64,000 nt of DNA, from assembly GCA_004794655.1 (NCBI GenBank), contig SMMW01000147.1, positions 184,001-248,000 of the forward strand. The letters are read 5' to 3'. Position numbers and translations under genes: made by a program. Source of the stretch: Marisa cornuarietis. Lineage: Eukaryota > Mollusca > Gastropoda > Architaenioglossa > Ampullariidae. Below the pieces are notes generated by a model. The model did not search any database, was not told where the DNA came from, and saw only the letters and a list, made by a program, of their open reading frames with translations. Positions within the stretch are counted from its first letter, which is position 1. Every line of letters starts with the position of its first letter. Positions 44,945-57,800 of this stretch are shown here, piece by piece.

Positions 44945-45686
44945 TCAATCTCTCGTCACTACAGAGCACTGATAAAGCAGGCCGTGGGATCTATATGGTT
45001 ATGGACACAACAAAATTTACATCACACAAAGAGACCTCTACTTCCTGCAAATAACTTAAAAGGTACAAATCCAAACTGCAATAAAATGAACATTGTGGGT
45101 GATTGGAGAGGAGAGGGAGACATGGCATCTACTGCCAAAAGATTTAACAGGGACAGTAAAATGATGCAAGAACTTAGCAAAAACAGTCACAAAGATTATT
45201 GTTCAGGTTAAGCAAGTACAAACCAGCTGCAGCCAGAGATGATGAAATGAGAAGATAGTAAGACATTCACAAAATGTGTCATTACCCCGTACATTTGTTG
45301 CACAATTTAGTGCATAGGAAAAACAGTTGTCAAACAGGTTCTTCTCCCCTTCTATGAAGAAAATAAGTAATTTCTTGACACAAAAACAGATGAAAACACT
45401 CCCTTCCACAGACAAAATCAATTTCTGCTCACCCTACCCTTTCTTAAATATTCCACTTACCAAGTTTTCTTTCAGACACAATTATGGAATCAATTTTCCC
45501 TTAGTATGCTACACCTAACAGATTGATAATTTGTAGATACTGTACTCAAGAAGAGAAAGTAAAAAGCAGGTTTTTTATTTTGTAATGCTATTGAAAATGT
45601 ATCAATCTAAGCAGGGTTTATTTTTAATTCAGCAATGTTATCCAAAGACTTCAAATGACCACGAAAAACAAGGTACATTTAAGAGT

Positions 45687-45830
45687 TCATACAGGATTGT
45701 GCATACCATTTTGGGCAACTTTCTCAACTAAAATTTCCTGTAGCACTTCCAGTATTTGGTTTGCAAGAGGTGGTTTTACAAATACTAACTGGCCTTCTAC
45801 CAGCTTAGCAACCATGACAAACTGCTTCAT
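45687..45830 (-). CDS. Unassigned 47-aa open frame followed by AATAAA
   Basis: Minus strand, starting MKQFVMVAKLVEGQLVFVKP and ending NGMHNPV with TGA. The residue make-up is amphipathic and protein-like (LANQILEVLQEILVEKVAQN). An ATTAAAAATAAACC polyadenylation-type signal follows about 70 nt after the stop. The frame extends only nine codons upstream of this ATG before a TGA. I do not recognise the protein and found no partner exon. It may be a last exon of an unidentified minus-strand gene, a fragment of a retrocopy, or a chance frame in the SLC17 3' UTR. Confidence 0.25.
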   Translation of the reverse strand: MKQFVMVAKLVEGQLVFVKPPLANQILEVLQEILVEKVAQNGMHNPV

Positions 45831-48680
45831 CACTTGATGACATAACTCCCTTTTTCATCTATGATGTGCTTACCACTGTCCATGCATGCAGATTGTGAGT
45901 TCATGGTTTTTCTGATATAAATCATTTATGCAATCGCAAAAATACATCTGTAATCAAAATTTACAAAAATACATGAGCATGATTATATCAGGGGAAAATA
46001 CTAATCTTCAAATAGGCCTAATACAAAAGTATCTCATTTCAGAAATGAATGATGAACAGGTTTCCAGGGATGATGGAATCACACATGTAAACACAAACGG
46101 CTGCCTTCAAAAATTAAAAAAAAAACACCATGAGATGTGCAAGTGAGACCACCTACATTTTGGACAAAGACGGCAATCTTTATCTTAACTGTGATGAAAC
46201 ATTTTTTTTCTACTGTCCTTGATGGTAGGGGTACAAACATAAGACACAAAACTGATTTAAAAAAAAAAAAGAGAAGGAAGCTAAGAAAAACTGAATAAAA
46301 CCCCACGCAAACAGATAACTTTTATCAGAAAGGCACAGACGAAAATTTACATGTATTTGTACTGGATAATCCTTGAACAATGTCTCAGGCAATATCTCAA
46401 GATTAATAAAGCAGCCAAAGAAACACAGACTGACACAAGTATGATGAGCACGTTTTCAGACCTATGAAGTAACAGTGACAGCCTCACTCTTCTACGGTAA
46501 AGCAGATCCTGTCCTTTCAACCTCCAAACTGCACTGCCCAACCTCCAAACTGACCCTTAACTGCGACTTCCTTTGAGTCCTCTTATATAACAAAGAAACC
46601 AAATACGACCGATTTGTGCAGAAAGAGAAATTTTGAGTATAAAAACCAATACTTTTTGTTTAATAATTTTCTAAGGTAACCTTACATAACTGCATCTGCA
46701 TGGGTAGGAGTGCCTGTGGTAGGGTTGGGCAGAATGGGTCTGCTCACTCTCTTTTTTTTAAATTTGAAAAGATACTTAAATACATAAAAAGATTGCTTTC
46801 CATCTCAGGCAAACAAAGAAATTCCTTTTTCTTTCAATGCATCAAATCATACATCTCCCAAATTAATAAGCACATAACCCCATCTTAGGTAGGGGGAAAG
46901 TTAACCAGAGAGTTTGGCACATTTCACCCTCTGAGATTAAAACTCATTCCACTGATTGTCTTCACTCCTCCTTTATTACAGATAAGTGAGATCTATACAT
47001 TTGAATGCCAAACTTTAGTGACCTGCTTAATGACTAAAACATTATAACTACATTGTTTTTAGGTGATAAATATTAGAAATAAATGTGCCTCCAGTAGCTG
47101 ACTCCTCTTGCTGATATATATATATACAGGAATGCCTGAAATGCTAATCTCACTTTATTGTAGACCTGCAAACCAGCACCCACAGGTAAAGCTTAGTTTG
47201 GAGATTTTCCTCCCTATGAGTTTCTCAGTAAATTACCCCAAATTCTAGTGTAAAGAGACTCAAGAATTAGAAATAAATGACAGATTACTCAATCAATTCA
47301 CTCTCAAACAACCTGCCTGACTAAGCAAAATATCTAGCTGATTCATAACAATTTATTGACAACTGGAAATTGCTGACATAAGTAATGGACAATATTTTTT
47401 TTTAAGTTTCATACATATTCTTGACACGGTCATGCATTTTGCTTTTGTTAGTTGGCAACTTTCACTGACTAGACTGTCCATGTAGACAAAAAAGATAAGG
47501 ATTCAAAGATGATGACCACCTCTAAAATGTAGCAACCTGTCTTTTATAGTAGTACACAATGTATGCTATTTCCAACAAACAGTGCTTAGGAAACTAGTGT
47601 TTAAGAACTTGTTTATCCTGGTAACGAGCAAAAACTTTTTGTCTTTTAAGATCACCATAAAATTTATCCATACAGAAATTAACAGAATTTACACTCTGCA
47701 TGTGAGGCATTTGGTAAGCAATTTTTTTTGGTGAGTACATTTTAGTATAAAGACTTAAAACCATATAGTTGCAATGCAGAAAAACTGCACTCTGAGTATA
47801 AAAAAAGAACTGCGTAACACGTGTAAAATGTGCTTTCATCAAACATGTTTTCTTCAAAGTCATTTAAATGTACAGCACAGTCAGAAAAATATATGTCACC
47901 ATCTATACACATAACCATGCACACAGGAGCTCACATATCAAAACTGTCATGAGAAAAACAGCACATTTAATATGTTCTACACAATGTACTCTCCTTTCAT
48001 ATAACTTTTTATCTACTTACATACCATAGTAAAAGTGTATGTACAAATACTAGATTACATGACTAATATTGAAATACCCTTTTCTAATTTAAGTCGTCCT
48101 AAGCATAAAAAGAACACTGGATAAAATCACTCTCAGAACAAAAGCAATCACTATCTTAAAAAAAAAAACTGACTGCACACAAAAAACTAGGACCTATATT
48201 TAAATGACACCCATCAAATACAACAATGAAGGACCTGCCAGTAAGAATAGCAACAGACCTGTATCATGATTCATAAATGTACAAAACAGCTTACAGGAAG
48301 AATAGAACCATCCAGAATTTTCCATTCTTCTTATTTGGAACAGAAGCCTCACAAATCAAATGTTGAAATAGATGATGTATATCTTTAACATTCCAAGGAA
48401 TAAATAAAAAGAAATATCAAACTGCAAATTACTTTAATTATATGCACCAAAAAATAAAAACAAATTGGATAAGACAAAGAAAGAATGAGCATTACAAAAC
48501 TATTTCTCTGCTTTCCCACTGTAATTCAGGGGGAAAAAATCTCTCTAGAGCATCATTGGCTGTTTGTCTCTGAGTCTTTCTAAAATTGGGGAACTGGACA
48601 GTACAATATTTTGCTACTCTCCATAAAGATATTTCCAAAGGTAAAATGTAAGATGGCAGTAAAATACTAACAAAAATCCA

Positions 48681-48681
<1 letters not shown>

Positions 48682-48724
<43 letters not shown>
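48682..48724. repeat. (CT)n(CA)n(TA)n microsatellite
   Basis: Short CT run followed by about 14 CA units and a few TA units. Confidence 0.9.
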
Positions 48725-48725
<1 letters not shown>

Positions 48726-49974
48726 TTAAAACATTTGAATCTTTTTTTCTGAATTTTTTTTTCTTTACTTTTTCTGCATATTCTGTTAGGATCAGTAACG
48801 TTCTCTCATCTACATCCTTCTCTAGTCCTAGCTGTTCCCGTTTCCCTAGTCAAAATAAATTCGTCTATATACAATATAGTATCAAATACATTTGCTTCTG
48901 ACCTTTTTGCTAAATTAAAAAAAAAAATTAGCAATGAGCACTTAGACTTTCTAGCAAATCTACCAGCTAAGCATGAGTGCACATCAAAGAAGTAAACATT
49001 TTTTTAATCTTAAAAGATTTCTTTCCAATTTCAAGACCTGCTATCTTCAGAGTAGTATAATTTCAATCCAAAGTGAGCTGACAAGCTGCATAATTTCAGA
49101 TGACATTTAATGTAAGGGCGAAAACAATCAGATGACTTGTAGCAAACTGACCTTGCAAAGGAGAAAGTTAAAGAATGCCATGTGTATGTGATACATGCTA
49201 GATCAGTAATGGAACAGAAACATCACTGACATTGTCCCCACTAGACAGCACTGAGCTTGATAAAGCTACAGCTTACAAAAGACACTGTGCAATAATGGCA
49301 GACAAAGAGTACTCAAAAACTGGAGAAACAACAATTGCTAAAATCCTCAACAACCAAAATGCTATACCTACCTGCCTGTCTTTTTTTCCTTTGTTGTCAT
49401 AAGACCGGAAACAGACTTTAGTATAAGTGCCTAAACAACCTTTAAAAAAAGTAATTTACCCTATGAAGATTTTTTTTTCCATTAAAACAACTGGTAAAGA
49501 TCAGGTCAGTTATATTCATAGTTGCAAGAAATGGCTCTTGAAAATGTTTCCCATGGCAAATGACTTGATGCATATTAAGAATCCAATAGGCAAATACCCA
49601 TTACAATCCTGACCCACAATTTTCTCCATGAAAAAGAACAAAAAAAAAAGTTAATCCAGCTTTTAGATATTTTGATCCATAACTTATTTAAAGATATGTA
49701 TTCTCCTTCAACTTCAAGACACTGGTCAAAGCTGTTACAGCCTCTACTGTAGCCTCACGCTTCATGCAAGTACTTGTAGCACAGTGCTGCTCTGCTTGCA
49801 CAGTTTCTGTCATCACTGCAGGCCCCTTCATTAAAGGAGCTCAAAAACAGTTCTTATTCTGTGGATTTCTGTAGAGTATGTGAAAATTTAGGTAATACAT
49901 AAGTAGATGTTTCATCCAAAAAAGCATGGAGGATTAACACACAACCTTTGAAAATCCTCCAGGAGACCGGGAGG

Positions 49975-50060
49975 GAGGGGGGCGGGAATTGGTGTTTTAC
50001 GCCGAGCCAGCAACTAAGGCTATATCAATGACAAGGTAGCCAGCCCTTCCAGGAGACCAA
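49975..50060 (+). repeat. SINE-like repeat, family B
   Basis: GGAATTGGTGTTTTACGCCG-AGCCAGCAACTAAGGCTATATC and CAGCCAGCCC match 27100-27170 and 51920-51972. It appears truncated on the right. Confidence 0.75.
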
Positions 50061-50501
50061 ACCTTTTACTGATGCAAATATGATAAGAACTGATACACAA
50101 TCCATCAGGGAAAAGTTGCTGGGGAGTAGAGAACACAGATATCCGCTTAGAGATCTGGGCAGAAAACAAGCCCCAACAAACTGATTACAGAGTTATTTCT
50201 GCAGCCAAGAGAAGCAAACAAGCCATCAGAAACATTAATGCCCACAACTGCCAGCCAAAAGGAAGGATGTCACCTAAAAAACAAACTGCAGGGTTCACCA
50301 TCCAAAACGGCACCCACTGATCAGTTTACAGCATTCATTGGACTAATTAGTGGGGTTTTTTTTTCAAATGAAAAAGGAGAGGAGAGGGAAAGGAGGGGAA
50401 GTACAATCCTATTTGATATTTGCAGAAAGAAGTGAATTTTTTCTTCCTTTCGTACACAAACCTGTCTTTGACATTATCTGCTTTCACCAGCTAAAATAGA
50501 A

Positions 50502-50774
50502 TCAGGCCTCGACTGTCTTTGCCGCACCACCATTCTTCTCCAGCATTTTCTCTGTGTCCTCTTCTTCCTCCTCCTCTTCCTCCACTTTGGCCATCTCATG
50601 AAGCCCAAAGCCCACACCCATTGCCATCTCCTCCTGCTCATCCATGGTGTCATCAGATGGAGGTTCAGCCCATGGCTGAACCTCACCATCAGCCATCAAC
50701 AAGTAAAAAATGGCGCCAAAAAAGTACACACCTGCAGCAACGTAGAAAGCAATCTGCCACTCACTGCGTTCACC
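50502..50774 (-). CDS. SLC17 gene, last coding exon: TM12 and acidic tail
   Basis: It opens GERSEWQIAFYVAAGVYFFG, the standard beginning of TM12 after the NxxxEWQ-type loop, and passes through LLMADGEVQPWAEPPSDD. It then adds a 40-residue cytosolic tail with nine consecutive Glu/Asp-type residues (KVEEEEEEEEDTEK). Typical sialin tails stop shortly after GEVQ-WA. The acceptor is TTTCCACAG and the stop TGA is at 50504-50502. Confidence 0.9.
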   Translation of the reverse strand, partial: GERSEWQIAFYVAAGVYFFGAIFYLLMADGEVQPWAEPPSDDTMDEQEEMAMGVGFGLHEMAKVEEEEEEEEDTEKMLEKNGGAAKTVEA

Positions 50775-53700
50775 CTGTGGAAGGGAAAAAAAATACACAA
50801 AGTAATGAAGGCAGCATTAAGAGAATTCAGATTTCTCTTCCTGCTTCAGTGACATTTAATTAGCTTCTATTTTCAATCAATTAAACTTCACTCACAAGGA
50901 TTATTGATGGATTGTAAAAATATTAGATCTAAGAGGCAAAATAGTTGCGTACCAGTTATCCATATACCTGAACTCTTTAAAGAACACACACACACACACA
51001 CAACCTTCAGGAGCTGAGGCTGAAGAGAAATGAATTTCTTTTTTCTTTGAGTCTTACCAGAGAACATGACACTTAAGACATACCACACTGTAACTACTCT
51101 TTAATTGCATTAGTTTTCTCCTCCAAAAGGAGAATTTTTCCGCCCTTAAATTACTGGCAGCGCTCTCTTACCGTAAGGGATATGCTATGAGCTATGATGG
51201 ACAAACAGCCACCAATTTTTCTGCCAACCCACTCCTGCAAGGCCAAAAGAAGGCAGGAAAAGAAAGCCTGTCATCTAAGTCTCAAAGAAAACAAAAATTA
51301 CACAAAAAACTTCATTTCTTTGGTCATCTTATTAAATGACTTGGCTCTTAGGAGAAAAATATTAGCAGATGGAAACGTTCCATAATTTATCCTGTTGTTA
51401 GGCAACATCCATGTGCTGTGCAGCCAAAATAGATCTCACCAGAGAGAGCAGGCTGAGGGTGATAAATAGGCTGAAAGGTCAAGGAAATAAAAATGGTCAA
51501 AGATGGTGACTGATGGCCAATCCAATGCTATCATGATGTTAGAGAAGGCCACGTTCTTCTGGAAAGCAAAGCTGGAAGCAACAGTATAAATATCTTGCGC
51601 GTTGAAGAATCCTTGATCCACGAGGAGGAAAAATAAATGTCAAAAACTTTATCCACAATGACAAGATCTGCAGAGTAAACACTTTTAGATCTCAAAGATG
51701 AGGCCAAACAACTGAGAATAGCCTTTACACAGTCCTGTAAAGCACAGGTAGATTCACAAGGGCGAAAGTGAATTTTGAAGCCCTGGGTCTAATTGACAGT
51801 AAGACCTGGAGCATCAACTGCTGTAGGATGACATGCAATAAAGGATAGATGGGCCAGAAGGTCTGAAAACCATGGTTTGCTCCAACATTCCTAAAGCCAA
51901 GTGGGTTTTTTTAATAGATGTTTTATGACAAACCAGAAACTAAAGCTATATCATGGCAAAGCAGCCAGCCCTGTAAACAGATGCCACATGCAGAGAAAGA
52001 ACAATGTGCCCAAGGTCCAAACCTAACCCATATCCTCAAGTATTGGTGACAAGTGCATTTTGAACTGTTGTGCTACCAAACCACCTCCAAAGCTCAAGAT
52101 GATGAAAGGTAAAAGACAGCCTTGCTCTGTAGCCCTAAATGGTGATGTGTACAAGATCTTCCTCATGACATGAAAATCTGCCACTGATCCCACTGGAATC
52201 CATGCTCCTGAAGCTAGAACAAAAATCTCTGATTGCCTCTGTGTGCCTTTAGAGAGCTAGCAAGCGGCTGTAATTCACACCAGTACTGTAAGATAATGGA
52301 CAACAGTCAGTGGTGTTGGACATTATTTTTTCATTTAACGCATAGATGGAGAGGTTAGTGATATGCCAACACTACTTGGAAATATCTTTCTCAGTTTCAA
52401 AAGAAAAAAATCTGCAGACATGGTGGTTTCCTCACCTTACCTTTGTTGTGCTCTGGGCCTAACGCCTGTGGTAAGAAAGCATCATCAATGCCACACAGTT
52501 AATATGTATTGTTGATAAGTAGTTATCATGTGGTAATGCCTAAGTGTCATCTCATCTGGTATGATTCATGAAGAACTGCGAAATGATAAATTATGAAGAC
52601 TGCCTTAAGACTTGTACTACAGCATCTAATACTCAATGGACTAAGCACCATAATACTTTCTGTTAAGTATTTTAATGAAAGAATCTCTCTTAAATATTAT
52701 GTTTTGTATTTATTGCTTCTTCTTTCATCCTTCAGCCTTCTTACATTCTTCACATATGCATTCCCTAATGAAAGACCATAAAGAAGCAAAAATTACATCT
52801 GATCAATCTTCTGCCAAGCACATCTTTCAGCAAAAGAAAAATAAAAAACAGTGTAAAAATAACAGTGTACTAAGAGGTGTCTTCGCTGTACCAATGAATG
52901 ACCTGTATCCAGTGCAAATGCATTGAAAACACACATTTCTGCATCAAACTTACATTAGGTGTCAGCGCAGAAACGATGTAGGGTGCAAGAATACCAGGCA
53001 CGGTTGCAGCAGTATTGCTGATGCCAAAAAGGGTGCCTGCATATGGTGGAGCAATGTCACCGTGGTTGATGAAATAACCAGAGAAATGGAAGCCACACAA
53101 ACCCACGGCAATAGTCAACATGACCACAGCCTCAGCTTGCTGAGTGCACTTCATGAAACCAGTGGCAATCAAGAAGGATCCTGGGCCAAACATTCCTGTG
53201 AGGAAAAACAATACAATTTTCTACTTAACTGCAGTATTTTCTTCAAAAATAAAACTGCCAAATATATCTTATTCTAAAATTATTTCCATACGAGAATACA
53301 ACAGAAACAAGAAACGTTCTGATCACAGCATTGAGAGAGAGAGCGAGAGAAATAAAATAAAACAAGGTGCTTAATGTCTAGATTATGAGGAACAGGTCTC
53401 TGCCTGGATATGGGATAGCAGCCTGCATCTACCAGCGGACCCACTGGTGGAGAGGGTACCTAACTCTATACAATGTTGGGAAATGTAAGGCACTGAGTGA
53501 GAAGACATGAAAACCACCATCACAAAAGCCTCAAGATGAGGGCTTTAGTACCATATTTGCCTAAAACTGTCACAAACTTTACCTCTTTTTTCACAGCCAT
53601 TTGTCACAAATCTACTTGAGCAAACATCAAAACCTCAAGAAATTCTGTAGTCAAAAGGTACTAACCAGTGCATGCCATGAGCTTGCGAGTCCATGCTATG

Positions 53701-54842
53701 GTGAGAATGTTACGGGAGATCAAGAAATCAGCCAGCATTCCAGACACAGTGATAAAAAACCAGAACACCAAGTATGGGAGCATGGAGAAAACGCCATTCT
53801 GTTGAGAAAATGAATACGTGTTGAGCACAACTTTTTACTTTTCATGTCAACATGAACCCAAAACATCATAACTACTGCCAAAATTGCTTGGCAGCATAAT
53901 TTCAGTAGAAAATCTGAGATGAAAAACTACTACTTTTACTTTTGTCCTGAGCAGAAACACACCTTTACCATTTACCTGTAGCTAAGTTGCCAGACTTAAC
54001 ATCATACCCAGAAAAATGCATGTCAAGTGGGAAAAGATTATTGTAAACTTTATAGACAACTTCAGTGTCAGATTCACTATTTCACAACACTAGCACAATC
54101 TGCAAGGACAGGATCCCACAAGAGGCAAGTTCACATGGTTCAAATTTGTCAGACTTTCATTTTGAGAAAGCATATTATCAGCAAGCGCCATATTATTACA
54201 GAAAAGTAAACAACTTTACTTACAGACTTGATATCAAACTTAAGAACTTCCTTCATGTATGTAGGGATCTGTGTCAACAACATGTAAGCACCATAATTGC
54301 CGCACGAATGGGCCACGATGATAGCCCAAACAGCACGGGATGTGAAGATGGACTTCCAGGGAATGGCAGTATTCTGTCAATTGTTTTTGTTTAAAAGAAA
54401 AGACATTAAGACACATCACTTTCAGTAAAAGGCAAATTACTAAGGGACTTGACTTTGACTTTATTCAATCTAGGCCATAGCCCATGACTGAAGAGAGTGA
54501 ACATAAAAAACATAAAAACATATTTACATTGATGTGTTAACTAGCACAATTGGCATTCTGGTTCCAAATGCATATAATAAATGTATCTATATTGTAATCT
54601 AGCTGATGCGCTGATTCATTAAAACTCTTGTAATATACACCTGTTGGTGAAGCACAAATATATACTTCAACATATATGCAAGTATATGGTCAGATGCATA
54701 TACATAATATACATAAGTAATATCATTACTACATGCTCAGCATCTTAGGCCTGACAATGAATTAGGGCTTGTTAAACATATTAATCTTGCTATAAAACAG
54801 AATTTTATGATTAGCTGATGGAGTTTCTCAAATTCATTTCAC

Positions 54843-54876
<34 letters not shown>

Positions 54877-57800
54877 GCTTGCTAGACAATCTGTAATTAT
54901 AGTGGTTATCTGACATGAGTATTGAAAAATGAGAAAGGGATGGGTAGCGCCAAAGTTTGGGTGGGATGAATTTTTCCCATAATCTAGTATATTGTGGCCA
55001 ACACAATACAAAAATGTAATTCAGTTTGGTCAATATTTTTACAGAAGGGACAATTTTGACTAATGCTTGAGTCTGTTATATCGCTTAATTTATGACACTT
55101 TAGGTTAGTAACACTTAGTCTAAATCTAACTAGGGCTTTTCTCATCTCTATATGATTTAGATTCTGAAAACAGGAAGACTGGGAGAAACTGCTTTGAAAA
55201 TAATGATAAAGCGGGATGTTTGGCCATGTCAGAAAGTATATTCTCAACTGATTCTGAAGCTCTATTGCAGTTTTCGAAAATAACGTTATTTCATCTACAA
55301 ACAGGAGGATAAAAAGTTCTCATGAATCTGGAGTTAACTGGATTCCATGTCTGCCTTTATGACAAGTTTCAACAGTTATTTCATTGATAAATAATGCAAA
55401 TAAGGCTGGTGAGCATATTTCCCCTTGCTTTAAGCCATGGGGGCATTCAAAAAATCTGTTGTCAGCTCCCTTGCCTTAACTGCTACATACATACGTTTAA
55501 TCGATGCAAGTAATTTACCTGATATATTGCTCTTACTTAACACATCCCAAAGCTTGTCTCTTGCAACAGAATCAAAAGCCCTTTGGAAATCAATGAAAGC
55601 TACATAGTTTCTTATGTTGCATTAACTCTCTTTGTATTATACCATCCGTGTAAATATATGATCAATGGTACTTTGTTTTCATAAAACCAGCTTGTTCTTC
55701 ACCCACAATTTGCTCAGTCCATAACTCTCCTTTTTAAAATCTGGGTATATCTTGCTAGATATATTTAATAGCGATATGCTTCTATAGTTTTCTGGTAGAG
55801 AAGTGTCATCTTTCCTATAGAGTGGTTGTATTATTGCTTTTGATCATGAGTCAGGGAATTTCCCTTTGTCAAACAAGTAATTAAAATACGCAGTAAGAAA
55901 AAGTAGAATTAGTAAGGGAGAGAGGGCAACTTGGTGAATTACTTTGCACAGTGTCTGCTGTTGCCTTTCTAATTGGTTAAGTGGGCTACTGCAGCGTTGT
56001 TTCTTGATTTTTACAGTAATAATGTTTCAGAATCTGACCATCTATAGTGTAAATCATAAACTGTTGAGGACTTTGCTTTACTAACTTTAAACTTTTAAAA
56101 CAGAACACTAAGAATATTCATAATGGGAGATCTTAAACAAAATATATGTAAGTTAACAAACTTTAGTTACCAGCAAAACCCCAACCATCAAGTTTATAAA
56201 ATAAATTGTGCAACTGAGGCTGGTGTTTGAAAAGTAAACTGATAATATTTTGTCCATAAAGGAGTTGGCATAAAAATCTAACTTGATACACATTGCAGGC
56301 TCCTTGAAGTTAGCCCCCAAATATTACTTGGGCTTGGAGTTTTATGTTAAAATGCTTAATCTCAAACATCGCTGGGGGTAACCTGGTTTGACTCTAGATG
56401 CAGCATTAAACCCAAGACCCACTGTGACAACATTTCTTGCATTTTCTTACACCCATCCCCCACTCCCAGGGAAAATGTTAACAAGGTTAAAGCACTTCAC
56501 AACATATATTTTGGTTTTTTATATACACATGCTCCTTTAAAATAAACACAAAACAATCATTTCAGCATCTTAAATTATCACGAGAGTTATCCAAAAGCCC
56601 TTGAAAAAAAATAGATTTTAAAATTGATATAAATAGTTCTTTATATTTTGCATAATTACAAAAATTATTTAACCATGCTTCCTATAATGTTCACTTTTGC
56701 AAAACTACATTATATAATTAGGACATGGCAAATGTCAGTTTTTTCCTTTAAATTATACCTTCTTGAATTTGGCCCGATCTCCAAGAGAAAATTTGATGTA
56801 CTTCTTCTCAATCTCTGAGGTCCAAGGGTTTTGCTCAGGGGTATCATAAACAAAGATAGTCCATACAACGCACCAAATAAAGCCGCAGGTTCCTTAACAG
56901 CAAAAAGTAAAGCAAACAGAAGATTATTTCAAACATCATTCTAATGTGGTTCAGACATCCTGTCTCTGTTGCAATCATTAATAGGATCTCTGGAACTTCT
57001 TTATTATCTTTACATCTGGTGTTTAACACAATGGCCATCTATGAATTGGAAGACAACTCACCAATTACATAGAAAATAGAAGGCCATCCTCCATCAAACC
57101 CATACGCAGCCAGCAACCCACCAATTGGAAAGATTAGGGCATTGCCGAATTGGCCACCTGCATTAAGAGGAGAAGTTCACATTTAATAAATACAGCAGAT
57201 GGACTGATGGAACAATGATCACATGTACTCACATGAAAATTCCACATATTCAGATTTATCCAAGCATGCACATGCAAAATATATACTTTCTCTCTCTTTC
57301 TCACACACACACACACACACACACAATTATATGCTTAGATACCCACTCGGTTTTAAAGGTAAGCTAAAGACCCCAAAATTTTAGAAGAAGTGAACAGCTC
57401 TAGGTGAACAGTAATGTGGAAGGTCCATAATAAGGCAAATTTATACAGCCCATTTCTCCACTGTAGACTCAATATGCATTACTCATATTTTTAAAAAAAT
57501 CTGAATTCAGATTCAAAATACTCATAGCACACCTTCAGACACAGACCAAACATAGCAACACACAATGATATATAGCAAAAATAGAGACATAGCAAAACAC
57601 AGAAATACAAGGCAGAAAAAGAAAATGCTGCACATATAAGCATGCCACAACAACAGTGGATCAAAAGGATAACAGGAAGGGGTTGGGCAGTCATAGCAAG
57701 GTGGAGTCTACTAAGGAGTTTTGCATTGAGCTATTTAAAAAAAAACAGATATAAATCTCAGCAGACACTGAGTAATTCTAGCGCTCACAACTCAAGACGC

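Larger units (their letters stand above)
44945..50501 (-). other. Region downstream of the SLC17 stop; possible long 3' UTR
   Basis: AT-rich, with no recognised exons apart from the small frame at 45687-45830. A (CT)n/(CA)n microsatellite lies at about 48682-48720 and a SINE-B copy at 49975-50050. It could be one long 3' UTR ending at 44939, or a short UTR followed by intergenic DNA; sequence alone does not decide. Confidence 0.4.

Noticed and set aside
46347..46541. Minus-strand 64-codon frame with a membrane-like segment
   Set aside because: No splice partner, no recognised family, and chance hydrophobic frames are common in this T-rich DNA.
51430..51900. Possible LINE reverse-transcriptase remnant on the minus strand in the last SLC17 intron
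   Set aside because: Translations gave fragments without any recognisable RT motif; not enough to call.
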